Source of the DNA: an uncultured Pelagibacteraceae bacterium | GTDB taxonomy: Bacteria > Pseudomonadota > Alphaproteobacteria > Pelagibacterales > Pelagibacteraceae | DNA: 36,257 bases | NCBI GenBank assembly: GCA_902604005.1 | Contig: CACKXH010000006.1 | Location: forward strand, 1 to 36,257 | Reading direction: 5' to 3' | Part shown: piece by piece, positions 17,275 through 26,614 of the stretch | Layout of the letters: each line of letters starts with the position of its first letter | Numbering within the stretch: position 1 is the first letter of the stretch | Made by a program: the position numbers and the translations under genes | The notes under the pieces: generated by a model | Database searches by the model: none | What the model was told of the DNA's origin: nothing | What the model saw: the letters and a program-made list of their open reading frames with translations, nothing else

Positions 17275-18560
17275 TGAAAAAGCAATATTTCATAAACGCT
17301 AACATAATTGACCCTCATAATTCAATCAATGAAGTTGGAGGTTTGATTATAAGTGAAGAAGGTAAAATCGAAGCCATAGGAAAAAAAGTAAATACTAATA
17401 ATTTACCTACCAGAGAAAAACCAATTGACTTAAAAGGAAAGTATATTTTTCCAGGCTTGGTAGATATGAAAGTTTTTGTTGGTGAACCTGGATATGAATA
17501 CAAAGAAAACTTTCGAACCTTAAGTAATGCAGCATTATCTGGTGGAGTTACATCAGTAGTTACGATGCCAAATACTGATCCAATTATTGACAATGTGTCT
17601 ATAGTCGACTTTTTAAAAAGAAGAGGAAGAGATAAATCAAAAATAAATATTTTTCCATCTGCTTCTCTTACGAAAAATATTGAAGGCACTAACATGACAG
17701 AGTTTGGTCTTTTACAAGCTAAAGGCATAATTGCTTTCACCGATGGAATAAAAACAATTCAAAATCCAAGATTAATGTCAAGAATAATGAACTCAGCTAA
17801 AGATTTGGGTTGTCTGATAATGCAACACGCTGAGGACTACGAACTTGCAAAGAATGGTATGATAAATTCTGGAATAATTGCTTCTAAATTGGGATTATCA
17901 GGCATACCAGAAATTGCAGAAAGAATTTTAATAGAGAGAGATTTAACATTGCTAGAGAAAGTCAAATGTAGATATCACATATCTCAATTATCTTCACAAA
18001 AATCGGTCGAAGTTATCAAATATAGAAAGGAAATTGTTAAATTTACCTCAGGGGTTTCAATTAATAACTTGTCCTTAAATGAAAATGACATTGGAGATTT
18101 TAGAACTTTTTTAAAGTTATCTCCCCCATTAAGAAGAGAAGAAGATAGATTGGCTCTAGTGCAAGGATTAAAAGATGGCTTGATTGATGTAATTGTTTCA
18201 GATCATAAACCTGAAGATGAAGAATCAAAAAGATTAACTTTTGCTCAAGCTGCTACTGGTGCTTCTGGTATTGAAACACTCTTATCTTTAAGTTTAGAGT
18301 TATACCACAACGAATCTCTCAAACTTGAGACTATTATTAAAGCTCTAACATCTAATCCAGCAAAAATACTCAAAATAAACAAAGGTAACCTTTCTATAGG
18401 AAATGACGCAGACCTATGTATAGTTGATATTGACAAACCATGGATTGTAAAAAAAGATAAATTAATCTCAAAATCAAAAAATACGTCGATAGAAGATAAA
18501 AAACTTCAAGGTAAAGTTACAAATACGTTTGTAAAAGGAAAAGAATTATTTAAGCTATAG
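17271..18560 (+). CDS. pyrC: Dihydroorotase-like protein lacking the HxH metal motif (PyrC'/PyrX type)
   Basis: Amidohydrolase-fold protein of the dihydroorotase family, translationally coupled to pyrB by ATGA. An ATG at 17274 is also possible. The N-terminal catalytic signature should read D-x-H-x-H-x-R-E-P-G, but here it is [10 protein letters not shown] (residues 65-74): both His and the Arg are gone. Later family motifs remain: [34 protein letters not shown]. This is the pattern of the non-catalytic PyrC' or PyrX partner that stabilises aspartate carbamoyltransferase, so a true dihydroorotase should be encoded elsewhere. Residual enzyme activity cannot be excluded. About 429 residues. Confidence 0.9.
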   Translation: MMKKQYFINANIIDPHNSINEVGGLIISEEGKIEAIGKKVNTNNLPTREKPIDLKGKYIFPGLVDMKVFVGEPGYEYKENFRTLSNAALSGGVTSVVTMPNTDPIIDNVSIVDFLKRRGRDKSKINIFPSASLTKNIEGTNMTEFGLLQAKGIIAFTDGIKTIQNPRLMSRIMNSAKDLGCLIMQHAEDYELAKNGMINSGIIASKLGLSGIPEIAERILIERDLTLLEKVKCRYHISQLSSQKSVEVIKYRKEIVKFTSGVSINNLSLNENDIGDFRTFLKLSPPLRREEDRLALVQGLKDGLIDVIVSDHKPEDEESKRLTFAQAATGASGIETLLSLSLELYHNESLKLETIIKALTSNPAKILKINKGNLSIGNDADLCIVDIDKPWIVKKDKLISKSKNTSIEDKKLQGKVTNTFVKGKELFKL

Positions 18561-18561
18561 A

Positions 18562-19140
18562 ATGGATATTTTTTTAATAGGTATGATTTCTTACCTTATG
18601 GGGTCCGTACCATTTGGTTTCATACTTACAAAAATCTTTTTAAAAAAAGATATTAGAGAAATTGGCTCAGGTAACATTGGAGCCACTAATGCTCTCAGAA
18701 CTGGTAATAAAACAATAGGTTACTCAACATTGGTGCTTGATATTTTGAAAGCTGTAGCTCCTGTCATTTATGTAAAAATTTTTTATCAAGATTTTTTATA
18801 TATTGCCTCTCTGTGCGCTTTTTTAGGTCATGTTTTTCCAATTTGGTTAAAGTTTAAAGGTGGAAAAGGTGTTGCAACTTATGTTGGAATTTTATTTGCC
18901 ATAAATATCCATTTTGGAATTATCTTTACTATTTCTTGGTTTATAACTTTTTTCATTTCTAAGTATTCCTCATTATCATCTTTAGTAGGTGCAGCCTCTA
19001 TACCGATATATTTATTGATTTTAACTCAATTTGATCAGGGAATTTTTTTTACGATTATGTTTGTCTTGATATTTTTTACTCATAGAGAAAATATCAAAAG
19101 ATTGAAAAATAAAGAAGAAACAAAGACAAAAATTTATTAA
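18562..19140 (+). CDS. plsY: Acyl-phosphate:glycerol-3-phosphate acyltransferase
   Basis: Integral membrane enzyme that acylates glycerol-3-phosphate from acyl-phosphate, the first step of phospholipid synthesis. The 192-residue protein has several membrane helices and the three PlsY cytoplasmic motifs: MGSVPFGFILTK, GSGNIGATNALRTGNK, and FKGGKGVATYVGI. It follows pyrC by 1 bp, so it belongs to the same transcript. Confidence 0.96.
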   Translation: MDIFLIGMISYLMGSVPFGFILTKIFLKKDIREIGSGNIGATNALRTGNKTIGYSTLVLDILKAVAPVIYVKIFYQDFLYIASLCAFLGHVFPIWLKFKGGKGVATYVGILFAINIHFGIIFTISWFITFFISKYSSLSSLVGAASIPIYLLILTQFDQGIFFTIMFVLIFFTHRENIKRLKNKEETKTKIY

Positions 19141-19176
19141 ATTGACTATCTAAGTGATTTAAGTAGTTTGTAGTCT

Positions 19177-21759
19177 ATGAATTTGGTCATTGTAGAAAGT
19201 CCCGCTAAAGCTAAAACAATAAATAAATATTTGGGCGATGATTATAAAGTTCTAGCAAGCTATGGTCATATAAGAGACTTACCCTCTAAAAATGGTTCAG
19301 TTGATCCAGACCAAGATTTTAAAATGGAATGGGAAGTTGACAGTTTTTCAAAAAAATATCTTAAAGAAATTACTGATGCAGCAAAAAACTCATCTAAAAT
19401 TATATTAGCTACTGACCCTGACCGTGAAGGTGAAGCTATTGCCTGGCATGTAAAAGAATATTTGAATGAAAAAAAACTTTTAAAAGATAAAGAAATTGAA
19501 AGAGTTGTATTTAATGAGATAACCAAAAAAGCTGTCATACAAGGGATTGAAAATCCAAGACAAATTGAACCTCATCTAGTTGATGCTTATATGGCTAGAA
19601 GAGCTTTAGATTACTTGGTTGGTTTTAATATTTCACCAATACTTTGGACAAAACTACCCGGCTCAAAATCTGCAGGAAGAGTTCAGTCTGTTGCTTTAAA
19701 ATTAATTACTGAGCGAGAACATGAGATTGAGTCATTTAAACCGGAGGAGTTTTGGACTTTAAGTATAAACTTTATAGATCAAAATAATCAAAAAATTACT
19801 GCAAGTATTAGTCAATTAGATAATAATAAAATTGAAAAATTTTCATTCAAAAATAAAGAAGAAGTAAACAAAGCTATAAAGAGTGTAAATAAAAAAAAAT
19901 TTAGTATTACAGATATTTCAAGTAAAATTGTTAATCGAAATCCATCTGGACCATTTACTACATCTACTCTTCAACAAACCGCATCAAGCAGATTGGGTTT
20001 TGGTGCATCTAGAACAATGCAAATAGCACAAAAACTTTATCAAGGAATAGAGATTGAGGGTGAAACAATTGGCTTAATTACTTATATGAGAACAGATGGA
20101 ACTAATTTATCCAAAGATGCAGTGTCAGCTTTTAGAGATTATATCCAAAAAGAAATTGGTAAAGAATACTTACCTAAAGATGCTTTGAATTATTCTGGTA
20201 AAAAAGCCAAGAATGCTCAGGAAGCTCATGAAGCAATTAGACCTACAGATATAATTAGAACACCCCAAAGTGTTAAGAAATATTTAAGTACAGATCAAAA
20301 TAAATTATATGATCTTATTTGGAGTAGAGCTTTATCTTCTCAAATGGAGTCTGCTAAGTTTGATAGAAACACCATTACAATAATTTCGGATAATAATGAT
20401 ACTATTTGTAAGGCTAGCGGATCAGTTCTCAAATTTGATGGATTTTTAAAAATTTATAATAATCAAAATAAAGATGATGAAAATATTTTACCAACTGTTT
20501 CCAAAGGGCCAATTAATATTGAAGCTTTATTAGACGAACAACACTATACTCAGCCACCACCTAGATATTCTGAGGCTAGTCTAGTAAAAAAACTTGAGGA
20601 GCTGGGTATTGGAAGACCATCTACTTATGCAAGTATCATTTCTACTATTGCTAATAGAGGTTATGCAGAGATATTAAATAAAAGATTTTTTCCTACTGAC
20701 AGAGGAAAATTAATTTCTGCCTTTTTAGAAAAATTATTTTCAAAATATGTAGATTATAATTTTACAGCAGGATTAGAAGACCAGCTTGACGAAATAACTA
20801 CGGGAAAGGAAAGTTGGATTAAAGTTTTAGAGCTTTTTTGGAAAGACTTTAATAATAATGTTTCAGAGGTAAAAGAAAAAAGAACTAGAGAGGTTTTAGA
20901 TCTTCTCAATGATAGCTTAGGTGAATTAATTTTTGATAAAGATAATGAAGGAAATGTAGTTAGAAAGTGCCAATTATGCAATTCAGGAACATTAAGTTTA
21001 AAAAATAGCTTTAGAGGTGGTGCTTTTATAGGTTGCTCAAATTATCCTGAATGTAAATTTACAAGGCCATTATCTAAAGCAAAAGCTGCAGCACAGGCGC
21101 AATTAGCTGAACCAAAATTTATTGGAAAACATGAAAATGGTAATGATATATATTTAAAAAATGGAAGATTTGGACCATATCTTCAATACGAAAAAATTCA
21201 AACAGAAGAAGAAATTGAAAAAAATACAAAAAAAAAGAAAAAGACTAAGAAATCTCAATCAAATATTAATGAACTTTTGAAGAATGTTTCAATTCCCAAG
21301 GGTTTAGAATTAGAAAGCATTGATTTAGAAAAAGCAAAATTTTTATGTTCCTTACCTAAATCTTTAGGAATAAATCCTGATAATCAAAAAGAAATTATAT
21401 TAAATACAGGAAGGTTTGGTCCGTATTTAAAATGTGAAAATAAATCTGCAAGAATAGAAAACATTGAAGAGATATTTTCGATAGGTTTGAATAGAGCTAT
21501 AACTTTAATAGCAGAAGCTAAACCTGGTCGAATGTCTTCATCAATAATTAAAGATTTGGGAGAACATCCCGAAGATAAAAAACCCGTAAGAGTTATGAAA
21601 GGTCAATACGGACCTTATATTAAATACAAGTCACTAAATGCAACAATACCAGAAGAAAAAGATCCTACAGAATTGACAATGGAAGAGGCTTTAATATTGA
21701 TTGAGAAAAGAAAAGAATACGATAAAACTAAAAAATCAAAAAAAAGGAAAGCAAAATGA
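19177..21759 (+). CDS. topA: DNA topoisomerase I
   Basis: Type IA topoisomerase that relaxes negative supercoils. The N-terminal Toprim domain has VESPAKAKTINKYLG and ILATDPDREGEAIAWHV. The active-site Tyr is Tyr303 in LITYMRTDGTNLS. Residues about 595-640 carry one Cys4 zinc finger (CQLCNSGTL, GCSNYPECKF). The C-terminus has three short repeats of the NGRFGPYLQYE type (GRFGPYL, GRFGPYLK, GQYGPYIKY) and a Lys-rich tail. At 860 residues it is normal for alphaproteobacteria. The 36-bp gap after plsY has no clear promoter; the stop overlaps the next start (ATGA). Confidence 0.97.
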   Translation: MNLVIVESPAKAKTINKYLGDDYKVLASYGHIRDLPSKNGSVDPDQDFKMEWEVDSFSKKYLKEITDAAKNSSKIILATDPDREGEAIAWHVKEYLNEKKLLKDKEIERVVFNEITKKAVIQGIENPRQIEPHLVDAYMARRALDYLVGFNISPILWTKLPGSKSAGRVQSVALKLITEREHEIESFKPEEFWTLSINFIDQNNQKITASISQLDNNKIEKFSFKNKEEVNKAIKSVNKKKFSITDISSKIVNRNPSGPFTTSTLQQTASSRLGFGASRTMQIAQKLYQGIEIEGETIGLITYMRTDGTNLSKDAVSAFRDYIQKEIGKEYLPKDALNYSGKKAKNAQEAHEAIRPTDIIRTPQSVKKYLSTDQNKLYDLIWSRALSSQMESAKFDRNTITIISDNNDTICKASGSVLKFDGFLKIYNNQNKDDENILPTVSKGPINIEALLDEQHYTQPPPRYSEASLVKKLEELGIGRPSTYASIISTIANRGYAEILNKRFFPTDRGKLISAFLEKLFSKYVDYNFTAGLEDQLDEITTGKESWIKVLELFWKDFNNNVSEVKEKRTREVLDLLNDSLGELIFDKDNEGNVVRKCQLCNSGTLSLKNSFRGGAFIGCSNYPECKFTRPLSKAKAAAQAQLAEPKFIGKHENGNDIYLKNGRFGPYLQYEKIQTEEEIEKNTKKKKKTKKSQSNINELLKNVSIPKGLELESIDLEKAKFLCSLPKSLGINPDNQKEIILNTGRFGPYLKCENKSARIENIEEIFSIGLNRAITLIAEAKPGRMSSSIIKDLGEHPEDKKPVRVMKGQYGPYIKYKSLNATIPEEKDPTELTMEEALILIEKRKEYDKTKKSKKRKAK

Positions 21760-22217
21760 GTTATAATAACAAGATTAAAGAACTTAAGATAGTACTTCCG
21801 GAGGCAAAACCACCAGTTGGAAACTATGTTGCAACAAAAATTTCAGGTAAAATATTATTTGTTTCAGGACAAATTTCTATTGATGAAAATGGACAACTAA
21901 TCAAAGGAAAAATTGGAAAAGATCTGGATGCAGAAGCTGGTTATAATGCAGCTAAAAGATGTGCATTAAGTATTATTGCACAAGTTAAAAAAGCTTGTGA
22001 TAATGATTTATCAAAAATTAAATCCTGTATAAAATTAACAGGATTTGTCAACTCGACTGACGACTTCACAGATCAACCAAAAGTAATAAATGGTGCTTCA
22101 GATCTAATTGCTTCAGTATTTGGAGATGCTGGCATGCATGCTAGAGCAGCTGTGAGTACTAACAGCTTACCTTTAGGCGTTTCTGTAGAAGTTGATGCTA
22201 TATTTGAATTAAATTAA
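21756..22217 (+). CDS. RidA/YjgF-family protein
   Basis: Small trimeric-type protein of the RidA superfamily (153 residues). Canonical members hydrolyse reactive enamine/imine intermediates released by PLP enzymes. The pattern ILFVSGQISIDENGQLIKGKIG, the central DAEAGYNAAKRCALSIIAQV helix, and the late LPLGVSVEVDAIFEL stretch are typical. The catalytic Arg expected near the ARAAVSTNSLPLG segment appears to be present (ARAAV), as in YjgH/YoaB-like relatives, but subfamily activity is uncertain. The ATG overlaps the topA stop, an unusual partner for coupling. The 3' end meets ugd with only 4 bp between. Confidence 0.88.
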   Translation: MSYNNKIKELKIVLPEAKPPVGNYVATKISGKILFVSGQISIDENGQLIKGKIGKDLDAEAGYNAAKRCALSIIAQVKKACDNDLSKIKSCIKLTGFVNSTDDFTDQPKVINGASDLIASVFGDAGMHARAAVSTNSLPLGVSVEVDAIFELN

Positions 22218-22221
22218 AATT

Positions 22222-23520
22222 TTATCTTCCAATACTAAAATATTTTAAACGCTGTTCTTTTATTTTTTCAGGTGAGTATATATTTCTCATATCGTATACA
22301 ATAAACCTTTTTTTCTTTGCTAATTTTTTAAAATTTATTGATTTAAAGTCATTCCATTCGGTATGAATTATAACAAGATCTGAACCCTCAACGGCCTTTT
22401 TGATTGAATTTTCATAAGTAACATTTTTATTTTTTACAAATTCTTTTTTAAATCCAGTTGGATCATAATATTTGATTATGGCACCTTTTTTAGATAAAAA
22501 TGGTATCATAATTAAACTTGAAGAGTCTCTCATATCATCTGTATTAGCTTTAAACGTAACTCCTAAAAAAGATATTTTCTTATTTTTTATTTTGTTATTT
22601 AATATTTTCTGCACTCGTTTTAATAAAATATTCGATCTATTTTCATTTGACTTAATAACTGATTTTATTACTGAAAGGTTTGACTTAAACCTATCAGCTG
22701 TTGCAATAATTGCTTTGGTGTCTTTTGGAAAACAAGATCCACCATATGCAGGTCCAGCTCTTAAAAAACGACTACCAATCCTCTTATCTAAACCCATACC
22801 GATTGATATATCCTCTACATTTATTCCAGTTTTTTCACATAAATTTGCAATTTCATTTATGAAAGTAATCTTTGTAGCTAAAAAAGCATTAGAGGCATAT
22901 TTAATCAATTCCGCAGATCTCCTTGAGGTATTTAGGTATTTTGCTCCTTTGGAAATTAAGGGATTATACAAATTTTTCAAAATTCGATTTGATTTTTTAT
23001 CATTAGATCCAACAACTATCCTATCGGGATATGAAAAATCTCTTATTGCTTCACCCTCTCTCAAAAACTCTGGATTTGAAACTACTGAAAACTTTTTTTG
23101 AGTATTTTTTTTTGCTATAATTTTTTCTATCTCATCACCAGTTGTAACAGGAACAGTTGATTTAGTTATAATTATCTTAAATTTATTTATTGAAGAGCTT
23201 ATTTCTTTAGCAACATTATAGATTTGACTTAAATCGGCAGAACTTCCACCTTTCTTTGTTGGTGTACCAACACAAATAAAAATTATATCAGACTCTCTTA
23301 CTGATTTTTTTAAATTTGTTGAAAATGATAATCTTTTGTTTCTAAAATTTTTGACTACCAATTCAGATAGACCAGGTTCATAGATAGGAACTTTCCCTTT
23401 TTGAAGTGAATCAATTTTATTTTTGTCTTTGTCTACACAGATTACGTCATTACCTAAATCAGAAAAACAAACTCCACTTACTAAACCAACATATCCTGTT
23501 CCTATCATGCATAATTTCAT
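22222..23520 (-). CDS. ugd: UDP-glucose 6-dehydrogenase
   Basis: Oxidises UDP-glucose twice to UDP-glucuronate with 2 NAD+. The N-terminal Rossmann motif IGTGYVGLVSGVCFSDLG, the VGTPTKKGGSSADLS loop, TKSTVPVTTGDE, and the catalytic-Cys motif GGSCFPKDTKA (Cys263) are all there. The C-terminal UDP-binding domain contains FLGVTFKANTDDMRDSSSL. 432 residues, normal size. It follows galU with an ATGA overlap, so UDP-glucose synthesis and oxidation are coupled. The product would feed surface polysaccharide or glucuronosyl lipid synthesis; which one is not shown here. Confidence 0.96.
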   Translation of the reverse strand: MKLCMIGTGYVGLVSGVCFSDLGNDVICVDKDKNKIDSLQKGKVPIYEPGLSELVVKNFRNKRLSFSTNLKKSVRESDIIFICVGTPTKKGGSSADLSQIYNVAKEISSSINKFKIIITKSTVPVTTGDEIEKIIAKKNTQKKFSVVSNPEFLREGEAIRDFSYPDRIVVGSNDKKSNRILKNLYNPLISKGAKYLNTSRRSAELIKYASNAFLATKITFINEIANLCEKTGINVEDISIGMGLDKRIGSRFLRAGPAYGGSCFPKDTKAIIATADRFKSNLSVIKSVIKSNENRSNILLKRVQKILNNKIKNKKISFLGVTFKANTDDMRDSSSLIMIPFLSKKGAIIKYYDPTGFKKEFVKNKNVTYENSIKKAVEGSDLVIIHTEWNDFKSINFKKLAKKKRFIVYDMRNIYSPEKIKEQRLKYFSIGR

Positions 23521-24332
23521 ATTTTAGCAATCTCCAATGTAGACTTTATATAACCTGACATACTGCCACAGTCTAAATATTTACCAGAAAAATTATGTGC
23601 TATAAATTTTTTATTATCTTTTATTAATGATTGAATAGAGTCAGTAATATGAATTTCTCCACCTTTGCCAGGTTTTTGTTTTGATAATTTTGAAAAGATT
23701 TTTTTAGGTAATATATATCGACCTATTACAGCTTTGTTGGATGGAGCAGTTTTTATCGAAGGTTTTTCAATTACATCTTTAATAAAATAATTATTCTTAT
23801 CTATTTTTTTATCTAATTTATATATTCCCCATCTGGATACTGATTTTTTATCAACTTTCATACTTGCCATAACAGAAGATTTATATAGATTATGAATTCT
23901 GATCATAGATTTGGAACAATTTTTTTTAATAATAAGATCGTCTGGAAGAAGCATTAAAAAAAAATTATCTTTAATATATTTTTTTGTTTTTAAAACTGCA
24001 TCACCAGTCCCAAGTGGTTTATTTTGATATACAAATTTAATTAATTTCTTATATTTTAAAATTTTTTTATATTCCTTTGAAATTCTTGAATCTTTTTTTT
24101 TCTTTAAAATTTTTTTATAAAAACTATCATTATAAAAATACTTTTTAATCATTTTTTTCTTTTCAGATATTATAAAAATAACTTCTTTTATACCTGCTTC
24201 AATACATTCATCTAAGATATATTCTATGCCTGGTTTGCCATTAATGGGTAAAAGTTCTTTGGCAAATACGCTTGTAAGTGGAAGCAAACGAGTTCCCAAG
24301 CCAGCTAGTGGAATAATTGCTTGTTTAATCAT
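23517..24332 (-). CDS. galU: UTP-glucose-1-phosphate uridylyltransferase
   Basis: Makes UDP-glucose from UTP and glucose-1-phosphate. The nucleotide-binding signature IIPLAGLGTRLLPLTSVFAK is followed by the GalU pattern KELLPINGKPGIEYILDECI, and by QNKPLGTGDAVLKTKKYI and DDLIIKKNCS. Later motifs include VIEKPSIKTAPSNKAVIGRYIL and GGEIHITDSIQSL. At 271 residues it is slightly short for the family (about 290-300). It is transcribed with ugd and diverges from panC across 34 bp. Confidence 0.95.
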   Translation of the reverse strand: MIKQAIIPLAGLGTRLLPLTSVFAKELLPINGKPGIEYILDECIEAGIKEVIFIISEKKKMIKKYFYNDSFYKKILKKKKDSRISKEYKKILKYKKLIKFVYQNKPLGTGDAVLKTKKYIKDNFFLMLLPDDLIIKKNCSKSMIRIHNLYKSSVMASMKVDKKSVSRWGIYKLDKKIDKNNYFIKDVIEKPSIKTAPSNKAVIGRYILPKKIFSKLSKQKPGKGGEIHITDSIQSLIKDNKKFIAHNFSGKYLDCGSMSGYIKSTLEIAKI

Positions 24333-24366
24333 TCAAATGTTTTACTTATTAAAATATTTTATACAA

Positions 24367-25176
24367 ATGAAAACTTTATTAAATAATAATGAATTAAATG
24401 AGGCATTATATGGCGTCTCAAACTTGGGCTTTGTGCCAACTATGGGTAGTCTTCATAAAGGTCATATTTCTCTAATTAAAAGATCTTTAAAAGAGTGTAG
24501 TAAGACCATTGTAAGTATATTTGTAAATCCTAAGCAGTTTAATAATAAAAAAGATTTTATAAATTATCCTAAAAACACTAAAAAAGACTTATCAATTCTT
24601 AAAGATTTGGAAGTAAATTTTGTTTATCTACCAAATAAAAACGATATTTATAATTCAAAAAGAAAAACCAAGATTAAGCTTTATAAACATGACAAAGTTT
24701 TATGTGCAAAATATAGAAAAGGACATTTTGAAGGTGTTATTGATGTAATGGGTCGTTTAATAAAAATAATCAAACCTAAAAAGGTTTTCATGGGTGAAAA
24801 AGACTTTCAACAGCTTTATTTAGTTAAAAAATATATTAAGAAAAATAAGTCTATAATTGTTCCTTGCAAAACTATTAGGGATATCAATAAACTTGCTTTA
24901 TCATCTAGAAATTTACTTTTAAAAAAAAAGGAATTGAATATAGCGGGAAAATTAATAAAAAATTTAATTTCATTTAAAAAAAAACTAAATAAAGATAGAA
25001 ATATAAAAAAAGCTCTTTCTAAGAAAAGAAAAGAAATAGATAAATTATATAAAGTTAAAATTGAATACTTAGAATTAAGGTCTATAAAAAACCTTAAAGT
25101 GTCAGATAAAATTAAGAACTCTAAAATATTTATTTCATATTATATAAATAAAGTAAGATTGATTGACAATATTTAA
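24367..25176 (+). CDS. panC: Pantothenate synthetase
   Basis: Condenses pantoate with beta-alanine using ATP to give pantothenate, the CoA precursor. The adenylation motifs are GFVPTMGSLHKGHISLI (HxGH) and LALSSRNLLL (KMSKS equivalent). PKKVFMGEKDFQQLYLVKK covers the pantoate/ATP site. An open frame extends upstream to 24226, but this overlaps galU antisense. The ATG at 24367 (MKTLLNNNELNEAL) gives a normal 269-residue protein starting where the family does. No panB lies next to it in this window. Confidence 0.94.
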   Translation: MKTLLNNNELNEALYGVSNLGFVPTMGSLHKGHISLIKRSLKECSKTIVSIFVNPKQFNNKKDFINYPKNTKKDLSILKDLEVNFVYLPNKNDIYNSKRKTKIKLYKHDKVLCAKYRKGHFEGVIDVMGRLIKIIKPKKVFMGEKDFQQLYLVKKYIKKNKSIIVPCKTIRDINKLALSSRNLLLKKKELNIAGKLIKNLISFKKKLNKDRNIKKALSKKRKEIDKLYKVKIEYLELRSIKNLKVSDKIKNSKIFISYYINKVRLIDNI

Positions 25177-25180
25177 CTTT

Positions 25181-26554
25181 TTATAAAAAATAAGCCCCTA
25201 CACCTAAAAAAGATACAAAACCTATTACATCTGTAATTGTTGTTACAAAAACACTTGATGCTATAGCTGGATCAATATTCATTTTTTTTAAAGTGACTGG
25301 TACTAAAATTCCAAATAATCCTGCGACAACCATAGTTAATACCATGGATATTGAAATAATTATTGAAAGCTGAATATCTTGAAACCATAATTGAACTATT
25401 AATGAACTTATAATAGCAAAGATAATTCCATTCAAAATACCAATATTAAATTCTTTTAAAATATTTTTATTGAAATTATTTTTTGTTAAATCATTTGTTG
25501 CAAGTGTTCTTACAGTTACTGCAAGTGTTTGCATACCAGCGTTACCTCCCATAGATGCAACAATAGGCATTAAAAAAGCTAAGACTACCATTTGTTCAAT
25601 AGTTGCTCCAAATAAACTAATACAATAAGTTGCAAGAAAAGCCGTAAAAAGATTTAGTAATAACCAATTAAATCTTCTTTTTGTTTTAGTTATAACTCCA
25701 TCTGTAATCTCCTCATCACCTACTCCTGCCAATCTTAATGCATCCTCTTCTGCTTCTTCTTTCAATACTGTCAAAACATCATCTGATGTAATCATGCCAA
25801 CTAATTTATTTGATTTATCAACAACACATGCTGAATTTAAATTGTAATTTTCAAACAAATTTCCAACCTCTTCTCTATCCATATCTACAGGTACTAAAAA
25901 AGTTGAATCTTCCATAATTGATGACATTTTAGATTCTCTTGCTGTCCTTAAAACTTTAGATGATGGAACAGTGCCAATAGGTTTGAAATTTTCATCAACG
26001 ATATAAATTTCTAAAAATTCTTCTGGTAAATCTTTATTTTCTCTAAGATAATCTATTGTTTGACCTACAGACCAGTTACTGGGTATTGCTGTAAATTCTC
26101 TTTGCATTATCCTTGCAGCACTATCTTCTGGATAACTAAGACCTTCAAGTAAAGCAAAGCGATCTTTTGGGGGTAATGAGGCTAGTATAGAATTTTTATC
26201 TTTTTCTTCTACATTTTCTAGAATTGCTATTGCATCATCTGACTCTAAATTTTTTAATATTCTTACTATTGCTTCAGATGACAAATATTTAATTATCTCT
26301 GATTGAACAGATTCATTTAATTCGATAAATACTTCTGGATCAATTTTAAAATTATTAAGTTTAATTAAATTTTCTCTATCATTTTGACCTAAATGCTCAA
26401 TGATATCAGCGGCATCTGCTGGATGCATTTCTTTAAAAGAATTCGTAATAAATTGTGCGTCATTAGACGAAATTTTATCTGTAACAACTTTGATATATTC
26501 TTTATTAAATTCAAAATTGACTTTTTTATCTTTGATTTTTTTAATTAAAGTCAT
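25181..26554 (-). CDS. mgtE: Magnesium transporter MgtE
   Basis: Gated Mg2+ channel of the inner membrane. Residues about 25-130 form the MgtE_N superhelical domain (MHPADAADIIEHLGQNDREN; ESDDAIAILENVEEKDKN). The paired CBS domains follow (about 135-260, REFTAIPSNWSVGQTIDYL; VGMITSDDVLTVL), then the plug helix EEDALRLAGVGDEE. The five-helix membrane domain begins at RFNWLLLNLFTAFL and includes ASMGGNAGMQTLAVTVRTLA with the conserved pore region. 457 residues. The ATG at 26554 is preceded by AGGAA at a five-base spacing. The family senses Mg2+ through its cytosolic domains, so control is likely post-translational. Confidence 0.96.
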   Translation of the reverse strand: MTLIKKIKDKKVNFEFNKEYIKVVTDKISSNDAQFITNSFKEMHPADAADIIEHLGQNDRENLIKLNNFKIDPEVFIELNESVQSEIIKYLSSEAIVRILKNLESDDAIAILENVEEKDKNSILASLPPKDRFALLEGLSYPEDSAARIMQREFTAIPSNWSVGQTIDYLRENKDLPEEFLEIYIVDENFKPIGTVPSSKVLRTARESKMSSIMEDSTFLVPVDMDREEVGNLFENYNLNSACVVDKSNKLVGMITSDDVLTVLKEEAEEDALRLAGVGDEEITDGVITKTKRRFNWLLLNLFTAFLATYCISLFGATIEQMVVLAFLMPIVASMGGNAGMQTLAVTVRTLATNDLTKNNFNKNILKEFNIGILNGIIFAIISSLIVQLWFQDIQLSIIISISMVLTMVVAGLFGILVPVTLKKMNIDPAIASSVFVTTITDVIGFVSFLGVGAYFL

Positions 26555-26614
26555 AAATATTCCTATTATTTAGTCGGAACTTTTAATACATAATATAAAG
26601 AATACAATTTTTAA
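26555..26614. promoter_or_regulatory. Divergent intergenic region mgtE / lipB with mgtE Shine-Dalgarno
   Basis: This 60-bp AT-rich gap separates two genes that read outward, so promoters for both are expected here. On the - strand AGGAA (26564-26560) sits five bases before the mgtE ATG. On the + strand TATAAA (26594-26599) and TACAAT (26603-26608) could be -10 elements, but no good -35 is seen for either. The exact promoters are not resolved. Confidence 0.4.

Noticed and set aside
22472-23101. 209-codon + strand ORF antisense to ugd
   Set aside because: It lies wholly inside a clear UDP-glucose dehydrogenase gene, has no recognisable domain, and its composition is that of a reverse-strand shadow.
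24226-24366. Upstream in-frame extension of panC by 47 codons
   Set aside because: The added part is antisense to the conserved galU N-terminus and the PanC family starts at the ATG at 24367.
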